Assembly: GCA_045603545.1 (NCBI GenBank)
Contig: JAZUMG010000009.1
Span: 1 to 12,483, forward strand
DNA: 12,483 nucleotides
DNA from: CAAGNP01 sp045603545
Lineage (GTDB): Bacteria; Bacteroidota; Bacteroidia; Bacteroidales; UBA932
Direction of reading: 5' to 3'
Of the stretch, positions 6,581 through 12,286 are shown piece by piece (within the stretch, counting starts at the first letter, position 1; every line of letters begins with the position of its first letter). The translations under genes were made by a program, and so were the position numbers. The notes under the pieces were generated by a model. The model was not told where the DNA came from and ran no database searches. It saw nothing but the letters and a program-made list of their open reading frames with translations.

Positions 6581-8314
6581 TTAGAGAGGATCGACGTCAA
6601 TTATGACATTTTCAAAGTAATAGAGCGCTGACGAAAGTTGGCGCTTTGTCTTTTGTGCACTTTTGCTTTTGTGCAGACGTATCTGGAACATGCAGTCCAC
6701 CTCGGAGATAGGGATAGGACCGTCAAAATCTGTCACTCCGGATTTTCTGACGGCATCTGTAATTTCTTTACCCTTCTCCTCCATTTTTTCGAAGCTGTCG
6801 CAGTGCATTGTGATCTGGATTACTCTGCTGAAAGGTGGAAGGTTGAGCTCTGCGCGCTCCTGGAGCAATGTCTCAAATGGGACTTTACCACAGAGGTGTT
6901 TGAAGATATTGTGGCGATAGAGTGATGTCTGCACGATGACCTGTCCCTCGCTTTTACCACTTTTGGCAATCTCTACTATCTTCATTATCTGTTGGAGTGC
7001 TCGCTCTTCAGCCCTGAAATTTTTGGGAGAGAGGAGTGCTTCGCCTTGGATTACCACGATAAAAGAAGGTTTGGTCTTGAGGGTTTCAATCTGCTGGATT
7101 TCGGTGAAAATATCCGTCTTGATTCCGCCGAGTGCCTCTTCCAGTTCTGGGCGCCACTCGCTCTCCTCCTGCGGGTATGCCCATTTTGGCCGGAGAATGG
7201 CGGTTTTGATCCCCTTTGCAGAGCTCTCGCGCAGTGCTGCCAGGGCAATATTTGTAAGTGCCCCTTTGGTCGATCCTGTCCGTAGCTCCTTTGTGAAGTC
7301 CACTATCTTCAAAGATTCTGTAGTATCATTTGGATGGTCTGCCAACAGCTCTTGTGGGAGGGACAGTTCCTGATATTTCCCTATCATCACATTGTGGAGG
7401 GTCTCAAATGATGGGGTGGAGGAGCCCAGTATGATATCTGCGTTGTGCAGTTGGGCCAATATCAGTGCCGCATCCCTGCCGTGATAGCGTGGGGTAGGCT
7501 CTGACTGTTTGTAAAGGGGGCTGTGCTCATCATCTACAATGACAAGACCCAGATTCCTGTACGGGAGGAATAGGGCTGAGCGGAGGCCGATTATTATATG
7601 GGGGGTGGGTGAGAGGAGAGCCTTGGTCGCATCACGCCTTTTGGCTGTGGTCTGTCCGGAGTGGTATGTTATTATTTTATCGCCCAAGTGTGGGGACAGT
7701 ACTTTCTCTATCTTGCGGCAGGCAGCTATGTCGGGAGTTAGGATAAGTGTACTCTTCCCTTCCCGGATAAGTTTGGTTATGCTCTCCAGGTACAATTCTC
7801 CCTTTTGGGCAGAGTCTTGAGGTGTCCTAATAAATTTGGGTGCGAAATGGGCCGTTTTTGTGCCCAAAGTGTTGTTTTTTGTCTGTTCGGGTACGAAGTC
7901 GGTGGTTTTTGTGCCCAAAATGTCAGTTTCTGCTGTTTCGGGCATGGAGCCGGTGGCTTTTGATTTCTTCTCCCGTTTGGTTAGGAGTTCCATCAGGAAT
8001 GGTGTGGCTGCCTTTAGTGCCTCTCCCGAACTGCACATATAGTAGTCGGCGATGGTGCGCCAGAAGCGGATATCTTCAGGTGTCGCCGTAATTTCACTAT
8101 CTATGGAGAGGATGTCCCTGATCTTCCTGATGTCATATTTGGGCGTTTGGGTAATCTCCTCCACAAACCCTTTGTACTTTCTGTAGCCAAGCATCACCTC
8201 TACCCTTGATCCGACCTGGAGATTTGGCAAAAGCTCATCGGGGACAGAGTAGGTCACTGTGTCCCGAAATCTTACCGGAAGAATCACCTGAATATATGTT
8301 TTTGCCCCTTTCAT
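6581..8314 (-). CDS. priA: PriA-like primosomal protein N' with degenerate helicase motifs
   Basis: PriA normally reloads the replisome at stalled forks. I choose ATG 8314 (577 aa) because MKGAKTYIQVILP matches the usual PriA start; a TTG at 8380 would add a hydrophobic tail read from AT-rich leader DNA. The N-terminal 3'-DNA-binding domain (YSVPDELLPNLQVGSRVEV) and winged-helix region (~75-115) are recognisable. In the motor, several landmarks remain: ILTPDIA (~191-197), IGLRSALFLPY (242-252), GSSTPSFETL (297-306) and FRAEERAL (433-440). ATPase residues are lost: where GVTGSGKTEVYL is expected there is PQDSAQKGELYL (165-176), DEEH is DDEH (261-264), the motif VI QVAGRAGR region reads MKIVEIAKSGK, and the eight zinc-binding Cys are absent. 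The C-terminal domain (ELNLPPFSRVIQI onward) is present. At 577 aa it is much shorter than usual Bacteroidota PriA (about 800). The frame is intact, so a structural, non-helicase role is inferred. Confidence 0.85.
   Translation of the reverse strand: MKGAKTYIQVILPVRFRDTVTYSVPDELLPNLQVGSRVEVMLGYRKYKGFVEEITQTPKYDIRKIRDILSIDSEITATPEDIRFWRTIADYYMCSSGEALKAATPFLMELLTKREKKSKATGSMPETAETDILGTKTTDFVPEQTKNNTLGTKTAHFAPKFIRTPQDSAQKGELYLESITKLIREGKSTLILTPDIAACRKIEKVLSPHLGDKIITYHSGQTTAKRRDATKALLSPTPHIIIGLRSALFLPYRNLGLVIVDDEHSPLYKQSEPTPRYHGRDAALILAQLHNADIILGSSTPSFETLHNVMIGKYQELSLPQELLADHPNDTTESLKIVDFTKELRTGSTKGALTNIALAALRESSAKGIKTAILRPKWAYPQEESEWRPELEEALGGIKTDIFTEIQQIETLKTKPSFIVVIQGEALLSPKNFRAEERALQQIMKIVEIAKSGKSEGQVIVQTSLYRHNIFKHLCGKVPFETLLQERAELNLPPFSRVIQITMHCDSFEKMEEKGKEITDAVRKSGVTDFDGPIPISEVDCMFQIRLHKSKSAQKTKRQLSSALYYFENVIIDVDPL
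7838..7963 (-). repeat. 51-bp imperfect tandem repeat inside priA (about 2.5 copies)
   Basis: Two adjacent 51-base units (7838-7888 and 7889-7939) and a partial third (7940 to ~7963) share the core TTTTTGTGCCCAAA and a GGG-rich start. In the protein they encode two 17-residue units, ETAETDILGTKTTDFVP (126-142) and EQTKNNTLGTKTAHFAP (143-159). They sit in the linker between the winged helix and the degenerate motor, just before the lost Walker A position. Confidence 0.85.
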
Positions 8315-8367
8315 CCAGGTGCGAAGATACAAAAGAAGAACGAAGATGAGAAAAATGATAAATTTAT

Positions 8368-8398
8368 TTTGGTAGTCCAAAAAATAATCCTACATTTG
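8368..8398 (+). promoter_or_regulatory. Promoter of tRNA-Phe
   Basis: TTTG at 8368-8371 and TACATTTG at 8391-8398 are separated by 19 bases, a full match to the Bacteroidota -33/-7 promoter. The tRNA begins 16 bases after the -7 box. Confidence 0.8.
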
Positions 8399-8414
8399 CA
8401 GTCCCAAAACCGAT

Positions 8415-8490
8415 GGTGCCATAGCTCAGTTGGTAGAGCAAAGGACTGAAAATCCTTGTGTCCCTGGTTCGATTCCCGGTGGCACCACCA
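8415..8490 (+). tRNA. tRNA-Phe (anticodon GAA)
   Basis: A complete cloverleaf can be drawn. The acceptor strands GGTGCCA (8415-8421) and TGGCACC (8480-8486) pair fully; the D-loop contains AGTTGGTAGA; the anticodon stem AAGGA/TCCTT encloses loop CTGAAAA with anticodon GAA; the T-arm contains GGTTCGATTCC. Discriminator A (8487) is followed by an encoded CCA (8488-8490). The tyrosine integrase just downstream makes this tRNA the likely integration site of the accessory region. Confidence 0.97.
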
Positions 8491-8510
8491 AAAAAAAAGC
8501 AAAACAACGT

Positions 8511-8550
8511 AAAATCCTGATTTTCAACGAAAATCGGGATTTTTTATTTT
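8511..8550 (+). terminator. Rho-independent terminator after tRNA-Phe
   Basis: AAATCCTGATTTTC (8512-8525) pairs with GAAAATCGGGATTT (8529-8542), a 14-bp stem with one G-U pair and loop AAC, followed by a T-rich tail. It starts about 20 bases after the tRNA. Confidence 0.75.
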
Positions 8551-8589
8551 CCCCCAAAACGTAAAAAAGTGCGGTTCACGACCGCCTTT

Positions 8590-8636
8590 GGTGGAGCAAG
8601 AGGTGGAGCAAACGGGTGTTCCAAACACCTCCACCT
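8590..8636. repeat. Direct and inverted repeats beside the integrase end
   Basis: GGTGGAGCAA occurs twice 12 bases apart (8590-8599, 8602-8611). The second copy starts a hairpin: AGGTGGA (8601-8607) pairs with TCCACCT (8630-8636), and inside it GGTGTT (8615-8620) pairs with AACACC (8624-8629) around loop CCA. Placement between a tRNA and an integrase suggests recombinase or excisionase binding sites; that is inference. Confidence 0.6.
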
Positions 8637-8641
8637 TGAAA

Positions 8642-8691
8642 GAGCGTTTTTCGCTGATTCACAACATTTTGCATAGCGTCAAAACGGGCTC
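8642..8691. repeat. Imperfect inverted repeat upstream of the integrase
   Basis: The arms GAGCGTTTTTCGCT (8642-8655) and AGCGTCAAAACGGGCTC (8675-8691) are complementary in three blocks (GAGC/GCTC, GTTTT/AAAAC, CGCT/AGCG) with small bulges. The sequence lies immediately before the integrase -7 box and could be an operator or a recombinase arm site. Confidence 0.5.
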
Positions 8692-8698
8692 GGATTCC

Positions 8699-8706
8699 TA
8701 CATTTG
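8699..8706 (+). promoter_or_regulatory. -7 box for the integrase gene
   Basis: TACATTTG matches the Bacteroidota -7 consensus 33 bases before the integrase ATG. The nearest TTTG (8668-8671) is 27 bases away, too far for a normal -33 box. A weak AGGAG precedes the ATG. Confidence 0.5.
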
Positions 8707-8739
8707 TCGAACTAAAGTTTAACTTAAAAGTAGGAGAAA

Positions 8740-9873
8740 ATGAGACGAGATTCATTTAATGTGCTTTTCTTTATCAAGAAAACCAAACTGCTGAAGAACG
8801 GAGAGGCTTCAGTATGTATGCGTATCATAGTCAATGGCGCAAGAGTAGAAACAAACATCCGCAAAAGCATTGAGCCTGTGTCGTGGAACCAGGCAAAGGA
8901 GTGTGCAAGGGGCAAAAGTCGCAAATCAACCGAGCTAAACAACTACATCGAGGAGAGCCGAATCAAACTCCACCGAATTTATACGCAACTTGAAGAGAAT
9001 GGAGAACTTATCACTGCCCGAATATTACAGGAAAAGTTCTTCGGAGTGGATAAAAAGGTGGAGCAGGCACGCACTATCATCGGTACTATGCGTGAACACA
9101 ACGAGCAATGCCGAGCTTTGGTGGGTAAAGATTTTGCCCTAATCACCGTAAGGCGCTACGAAAGTTGTACCCGCTATCTTGCTGAACTTATCAAACTAAA
9201 ATATGACAAAGAGGATTTGCCTATTACGGAGGTAAATGGCGAACTTGTGCGAGCCTTTGAGTTCTATTTGAAGACCGAGAAGAATTGCCAGCAGAATACC
9301 GTTATCCGCTATATGAAGTGCTTGAAGAAGATTATCAATCTTGCACTTGCCAACGAGTGGATAGATAAGAATCCTTTTGCAGGTATTAGGTTCCACGAAA
9401 AAGAGGTCGTGCGCGAGTTCCTGACGATGGACGAACTGATGATAATATACCAAAAGGAGTTTTCGCTGCCTCGCCTTGCATTGGTGCGTGATGTATTTAT
9501 CATCGCCGCCTTTACGGGATTGGTATTTATAGATGTTCAGCAACTCGCAGCCGAACATATCGTGCAAGACAACAACGGACACTATTGGATTCGCAAGACG
9601 CGCTAAAAGACAAATAATATGTGCAATATCCCGTTGCTGGATATCCCATTGGCAATACTCAAAAAGTACAAGAACCACCCGACTTGCATCAAGCGTGGCG
9701 TATTACTCCCTGTACCTTGTAATCAAAATATGAACAGCTACCTGAAAGAGATAGCCAATGTCTGCGGAATCCAGAAGCATCTTAGCACACACTTTGAGAG
9801 ATATAGTCATTCATATTTATCGCTGAAAACGAGCGATTTACAGAATTTTAATTTACAACAGGTAACGATTTAG
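8740..9873 (+). pseudogene. Tyrosine recombinase/integrase remnant (premature stop, lost catalytic end)
   Basis: Residues 1-288 resemble Bacteroides-type tyrosine recombinases (usually about 400 aa): an arm-binding domain (~1-90, with NIRKSIEPVSWNQ), a SAM-like core-binding domain (~105-210, with LITVRRYESCTRYLAEL and NTVIRYMKCLKKI), and the start of the catalytic domain (EFLTMDELMIIYQKEF, then AAFTGLVFIDVQQLA). The usual Arg I position holds Val, as in IntDOT-like enzymes that lack this Arg. An in-frame TAA at 9604-9606 ends the frame after WIRKTR. The same frame then continues with family-like sequence (CNIPLLDIPLAILKKYKNHP, then VCGIQKHLSTH) to about 9792. Where STHTARHTF is expected it reads STHFERYSH, and no Leu-Gly-His box or Tyr nucleophile follows before the stop at 9873. 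It is therefore a decayed gene, probably the integrase of an element that entered at tRNA-Phe. Confidence 0.88.
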
Positions 9874-9935
9874 AAACGAGCGAAGTTCCCTTATTTGTCT
9901 TATTCTGCATTATTGAAAAGAACGCTTTTATTTTG

Positions 9936-9960
9936 ATGCAAAAATTGCATTAGTTTTTTT
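9936..9960 (+). terminator. Terminator-like hairpin after the integrase remnant
   Basis: ATGCAA (9936-9941) pairs with TTGCAT (9945-9950) around loop AAA and is followed by TAG and seven T. The stem is short and AT-rich. The stretch 9874-9972 holds no gene; it also repeats AAACGAGCGA (9827-9836 and 9874-9883). Confidence 0.45.
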
Positions 9961-9972
9961 ATGCACAATAAT

Positions 9973-10296
9973 CTATTCCTCTTTTACGTCAAGAAAAGAC
10001 TTAAACCACTCTTTCCGCATACTGCGATTTAACTCCACTTGCTTAATCATTCTTTCACGTTCATCTTCTGGTAATCCTTGAGCATATAGTGTTGCTTTTT
10101 CACAATTGATTATACAATCAAAAGCATCATCAATTGTCTTTTCGGAAATCTCGGGATTGCGGCCATGACAACCATCAAAAATAAATTTTACAACTTCATC
10201 CAATGCAGGCTGTTTCATTGTCGCCAAAGCTAAATGTTTTGTATATTCGGCATTATCTCTTTCTAAATTGTTAAATACATATATCTTACTATTCAT
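9973..10296 (-). CDS. Hypothetical protein, 107 aa
   Basis: I do not recognise this protein. It is soluble-looking, with no signal peptide or membrane segment, and is rich in charged residues, especially toward the C-terminus (LPEDERERMIKQVE, then RKEWFKSFLDVKEE). It has three Cys (in FDGCHG, FDCI and NCEKAT), too scattered for an obvious metal site. The ATG at 10296 is preceded by a good -7 box, and the opposite strand offers no competing frame, so it is probably real. It sits alone between an integrase remnant (convergent) and a strong hairpin upstream. It is probably cargo of the accessory region; function unknown. Confidence 0.7.
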   Translation of the reverse strand: MNSKIYVFNNLERDNAEYTKHLALATMKQPALDEVVKFIFDGCHGRNPEISEKTIDDAFDCIINCEKATLYAQGLPEDERERMIKQVELNRSMRKEWFKSFLDVKEE

Positions 10297-10319
10297 ATAT
10301 TACTTTATATAGGTTTTTA

Positions 10320-10327
10320 CAAAGATA
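10320..10327 (-). promoter_or_regulatory. -7 box for the 107-aa gene
   Basis: The minus strand reads TATCTTTG, a match to TAnnTTTG, 23 bases upstream of the ATG at 10296. No TTTG lies at the expected -33 spacing. Confidence 0.5.
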
Positions 10328-10366
10328 GTAATATAAAATCATAGTAGTTTCGTTATTACAAAATAA

Positions 10367-10411
10367 GAGGCTGTATTCTAAGACTTTTCCAAGGAATACA
10401 GCCTCTTTTTT
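10367..10411. terminator. Strong 12-bp hairpin, probable bidirectional terminator
   Basis: GAGGCTGTATTC (10367-10378) and GAATACAGCCTC (10394-10405) pair perfectly across a 15-base loop. A run of T follows on the plus strand; on the minus strand the tail is TTATTTTG, so it can also end transcripts of the 66-aa gene. Its arm AATACAGCCTCT recurs at 12112-12123. Confidence 0.7.
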
Positions 10412-10461
10412 ATATTTTTTGAGATTACCTTATACTGTATCATATAGTATATGCAGTAGCC

Positions 10462-10513
10462 GCAGTTCGGATAATGGAGATAGATCTTCTATCTCTCATT
10501 TTATCCGGACTGC
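10462..10513. repeat. Long two-stage inverted repeat
   Basis: The outer arms GCAGTTCGGATAA (10462-10474) and TTATCCGGACTGC (10501-10513) pair over 13 positions (one G-U). The inner arms GAGATAGA (10477-10484) and TCTATCTC (10488-10495) pair over 8 with a 3-base loop. It lies 23 bases beyond the stop of the 66-aa gene on the minus strand but has no T-tract, so it is not a standard terminator. The stretch 10297-10536 has no gene; besides this and the 10367 hairpin it holds an A/T-rich inverted pair TATACT/AGTATA around 10430-10452. Confidence 0.7.
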
Positions 10514-10536
10514 TATATTTATATTATTTGGTCACT

Positions 10537-10737
10537 CTAAAGAGTCAGTTCTATTCGAAGATATGACTCAATATGCTTCAGTATCTCTTTTCTTATTTTC
10601 TCTTCTAAGGCAAACTCTAATTCTGACTCTGCCTGTGACTCCCTCATTTCATAGTCAGGGTCATCGGGATGTTCTGCACTTTCAAGGACAGCTGTTTTAT
10701 AGTTGCGAAAGCACTCTGCTATATCTTTGTTACTCAT
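10537..10737 (-). CDS. Hypothetical protein, 66 aa, acidic
   Basis: A short unrecognised protein (MSNKDIAECFRNYKTAVLES at the start) with an acidic middle (EHPDDPDYEMRESQAESELE) and a likely amphipathic C-terminal helix (EEKIRKEILKHIESYLRIEL). There are no membrane segments. The composition is protein-like, whereas the 110-aa plus-strand frame over the same bases (10419-10751) is Ser/Leu-rich and looks like a shadow. I find no -7 box close upstream, and the IS110 transposase ends 162 bases upstream on the same strand, so it might be read from there. Confidence 0.5.
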   Translation of the reverse strand: MSNKDIAECFRNYKTAVLESAEHPDDPDYEMRESQAESELEFALEEKIRKEILKHIESYLRIELTL

Positions 10738-10802
10738 ATTATAAAGCGTGATTGGTTACTATTCCTGGTAGAAGCCTAAATAAATACAAGATGGAGCGAT
10801 AC

Positions 10803-10841
10803 TATTACTTTGATTAGATACTTGTCTATTACTCTAATTTG
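10803..10841. repeat. Direct repeat copy A flanking the IS110 transposase
   Basis: TATTACTTTGATTAGA (10803-10818), then GTCTA and CTAA, matches 11941-11981 on the same strand: 15 of 16 in the first block, with partial similarity across about 40 bases. It lies 58-96 bases beyond the transposase stop. Confidence 0.7.
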
Positions 10842-10898
10842 TTGCATCTCCTGCATTTCGGCACTACATAACAATAGGATAGTTCAACCGAGTATATG

Positions 10899-11894
10899 TC
10901 AATAATTCAGTATCTTGTATGGCTCTCCAGAACGTACAACCGCAAACATTCGAAGTATAAGCTTAAACTTAATCGCATTTAAGACTACGCCATGTGCATT
11001 CTTTCCGCCTCCTTTCTCCTTCATCTTGCGCTGATAATATCGTTTCAAACTTGGATCATGCACTATTGCACATCTAGCAGCCATTGAGAGTTCGGCTTTC
11101 TGCTGTGTCCTACATATCTTAGATACCTGAGTTTTTCCTTTAACACTTGTTCCGGATGAATGGTCAAATGGTGCGACTCCTATATAACAAGCATATTGTC
11201 TAGGTGTATCAAAGGACTTAAAGTTATTAGTATAAACAATTGTATTAATGGCATTTATGAGACCTATCCCTTTTACGCTACTAATCAAATCGTAATTCCT
11301 TTTTATTTCTGCATCGTCAGATATAATAGAGGCCATCTGCTCTTCAACTTTTTTTACCAGTTTTTCGATATGATTAATCGCAGACTCATGGCGATTGCGA
11401 GCATTGGCAGTCTCATACTTACTCATTGCGCTATGAAGATTAAGCAGAGCTGTTCTCTGACGCATATATTGCCGACGTTCGGTCAGAAGATACTGTAATT
11501 TTATTACTGCATCTGACGGCATTTCATATAGTCGAAGTTTGTCTTTTCGACTATGCGCATAATCTGCAATACGAGCTGCGTCTACAGCGTCATTCTTCCC
11601 TCTAGCAATACCCATAGAACGCTTAATATCAAGAGGTGAGTTTAGGCTGAGAGCGATTCCTTTCTTGTGAGCGAAAGTAATTAAAGGATTGGTATAAACG
11701 CCTGTATGTTCAGCGCAAACAAGCATCTCAGATATTTTAACACCTCGTTGTTTAAGCCAGGACAACATCGTACAGAGCCCCTTTGTCGAGTTTTCAAAAT
11801 GGAGAAAATCCATTTTCTTATCCTTTGCAGGATAAATAGCCGCATCTAGCGTGTTTTTGGAGATGTCTACTCCAATGAAATAAGAAAAATGCAT
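10899..11894 (-). CDS. IS110-family transposase (DEDD recombinase)
   Basis: 331 aa, intact and of family length. The N-terminal RuvC-like DEDD domain shows IGVDISKNTLDAAIY with D10, AEHTGVY with E62, and KNDAVDAARIADYA with D102 and D105. A helical/coiled-coil middle (~135-195) follows. The C-terminal Tnp domain (Transposase_20) has SVKGIGLINAINTI and YIGVAPFDHSSGTS, with the conserved active-site Ser at 246/247, then KICRTQQKAELSMAA. IS110 recombinases move as a circular intermediate and in studied members use a bridge RNA, encoded beside the gene, that pairs with donor and target. The ATG at 11894 gives the standard MHFSYFIGVDISK start. No -7 box lies close to it, so expression may depend on a promoter further upstream or formed at a circle junction. 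Confidence 0.95.
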   Translation of the reverse strand: MHFSYFIGVDISKNTLDAAIYPAKDKKMDFLHFENSTKGLCTMLSWLKQRGVKISEMLVCAEHTGVYTNPLITFAHKKGIALSLNSPLDIKRSMGIARGKNDAVDAARIADYAHSRKDKLRLYEMPSDAVIKLQYLLTERRQYMRQRTALLNLHSAMSKYETANARNRHESAINHIEKLVKKVEEQMASIISDDAEIKRNYDLISSVKGIGLINAINTIVYTNNFKSFDTPRQYACYIGVAPFDHSSGTSVKGKTQVSKICRTQQKAELSMAARCAIVHDPSLKRYYQRKMKEKGGGKNAHGVVLNAIKFKLILRMFAVVRSGEPYKILNY

Positions 11895-11940
11895 AAATTT
11901 GTGGTGTTAAGTTAGGCTGACGCCATATTGTCTGTGACAT

Positions 11941-11981
11941 TATTACTTTTATTAGACTGCAATGTCTACGATTCTAAATGG
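11941..11981. repeat. Direct repeat copy B flanking the IS110 transposase
   Basis: TATTACTTTTATTAGA, then GTCTA and CTAA, is the partner of 10803-10841. It sits 47-87 bases upstream of the transposase ATG, inside a larger potential stem formed by CCATATTG (11923-11930) and CAATATGG (11988-11995). Confidence 0.7.
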
Positions 11982-12131
11982 TCATTTCAATATGGAGAAA
12001 GAGGAGGTCTAATACGCTGCAAGGATATCATCCATCAGCTGCGATAGTTCACCTCCTCTTCCGGTCAGTCTTTATTATTTGATTCGCGTGAGTATATGGA
12101 CAGCCAGATCTAATACAGCCTCTAAACATTA

Positions 12132-12143
12132 TAGTCTAGACTA
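12132..12143. repeat. 12-bp perfect palindrome
   Basis: TAGTCTAGACTA reads the same on both strands and lies beside the ATAGTTCA copy at 12148-12155, near the provisional left end of the IS110 element. It could be a recombinase-binding site. Confidence 0.6.
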
Positions 12144-12188
12144 AAAAATAGTTCATCTACACTATCCACTTCTCATCACTAGCAAATA

Positions 12189-12226
12189 TAAAAAGAACAC
12201 CGCAACCCCATATTGGAATCACGGTG
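12189..12226 (-). terminator. Minus-strand terminator-like hairpin
   Basis: Read on the minus strand, CACCGTGATTCC (12226-12215) pairs with GGGGTTGCGGTG (12209-12198) over 12 positions using several G-U pairs, with loop AATAT and a tail TTCTTTTTA. The plus-strand RNA would not fold as well, so the direction is minus. Its tail overlaps the possible -7 box at 12183-12190. Confidence 0.5.
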
Positions 12227-12237
12227 CAAATCTAAAA

Positions 12238-12267
12238 GACTAAAAAGTCAATATGACTGATTAGTCA
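12238..12267. repeat. Two adjacent GACT/AGTC hairpins
   Basis: GACT-AAAA-AGTC (12238-12249) is followed after AATA by TGACT-GATT-AGTCA (12254-12267). The shared half-sites make it a candidate operator or transposase-binding site just outside the provisional IS110 end. Confidence 0.5.
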
Positions 12268-12286
12268 GTCTCTTTGTTTTATAAAT

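Larger units (their letters stand above)
10878..12155 (-). mobile_element. IS110-family insertion sequence (boundaries approximate)
   Basis: An intact IS110-type transposase lies in ~1.3 kb of DNA. IS110 elements lack long terminal inverted repeats and leave little or no target duplication, so the ends cannot be read directly. I place them provisionally at two same-strand copies of ATAGTTCA, 10879-10886 just past the transposase stop and 12148-12155 upstream of its start. The implied length (~1278 bp) is normal for the family. The left end could lie further right, up to ~12230. Non-coding DNA upstream of the start codon is long and structured, as in IS110 elements that encode their guide RNA there. 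Confidence 0.55.
11920..12176 (-). ncRNA. Candidate IS110 bridge RNA locus
   Basis: Non-coding DNA upstream of the transposase, in the place where IS110 elements encode bridge RNA. The core hairpin is 11999-12060: AAGAGGAGGT pairs perfectly with ACCTCCTCTT (10 bp). Inside, GCTG/CAGC (12016-12019, 12036-12039) and GGAT/ATCC (12023-12026, 12030-12033) form an inner stem with loop ATC. This leaves two unpaired strands, 12009-12015 (CTAATAC) and 12040-12050 (ending GATAGTTC), a guide-loop shape like that of known bridge RNAs. A second possible stem is 11923-11930/11988-11995, enclosing GACATT/AATGTC. A minus-strand -7 match (TATATTTG, 12183-12190) would start a transcript near 12176. RNA ends are guesses. 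Confidence 0.45.

Noticed and set aside
8315..8380. TTG start at 8380 extending PriA by 22 residues
   Set aside because: The extension is a hydrophobic stretch read from AT-rich leader DNA that overlaps the tRNA promoter on the other strand; PriA normally starts just before the YIQVILP-like strand, matching ATG 8314.
9196..9678. 160-aa minus-strand open frame over the integrase
   Set aside because: It is antisense to a clear recombinase frame, is rich in Cys/His/Leu as shadow frames are, and has no promoter or family resemblance.
10419..10751. 110-aa plus-strand open frame over the 66-aa gene and the long inverted repeat
   Set aside because: It reads through the hairpin arms and has a Ser/Leu/Phe-rich composition without a recognisable domain; the minus-strand frame looks more protein-like.
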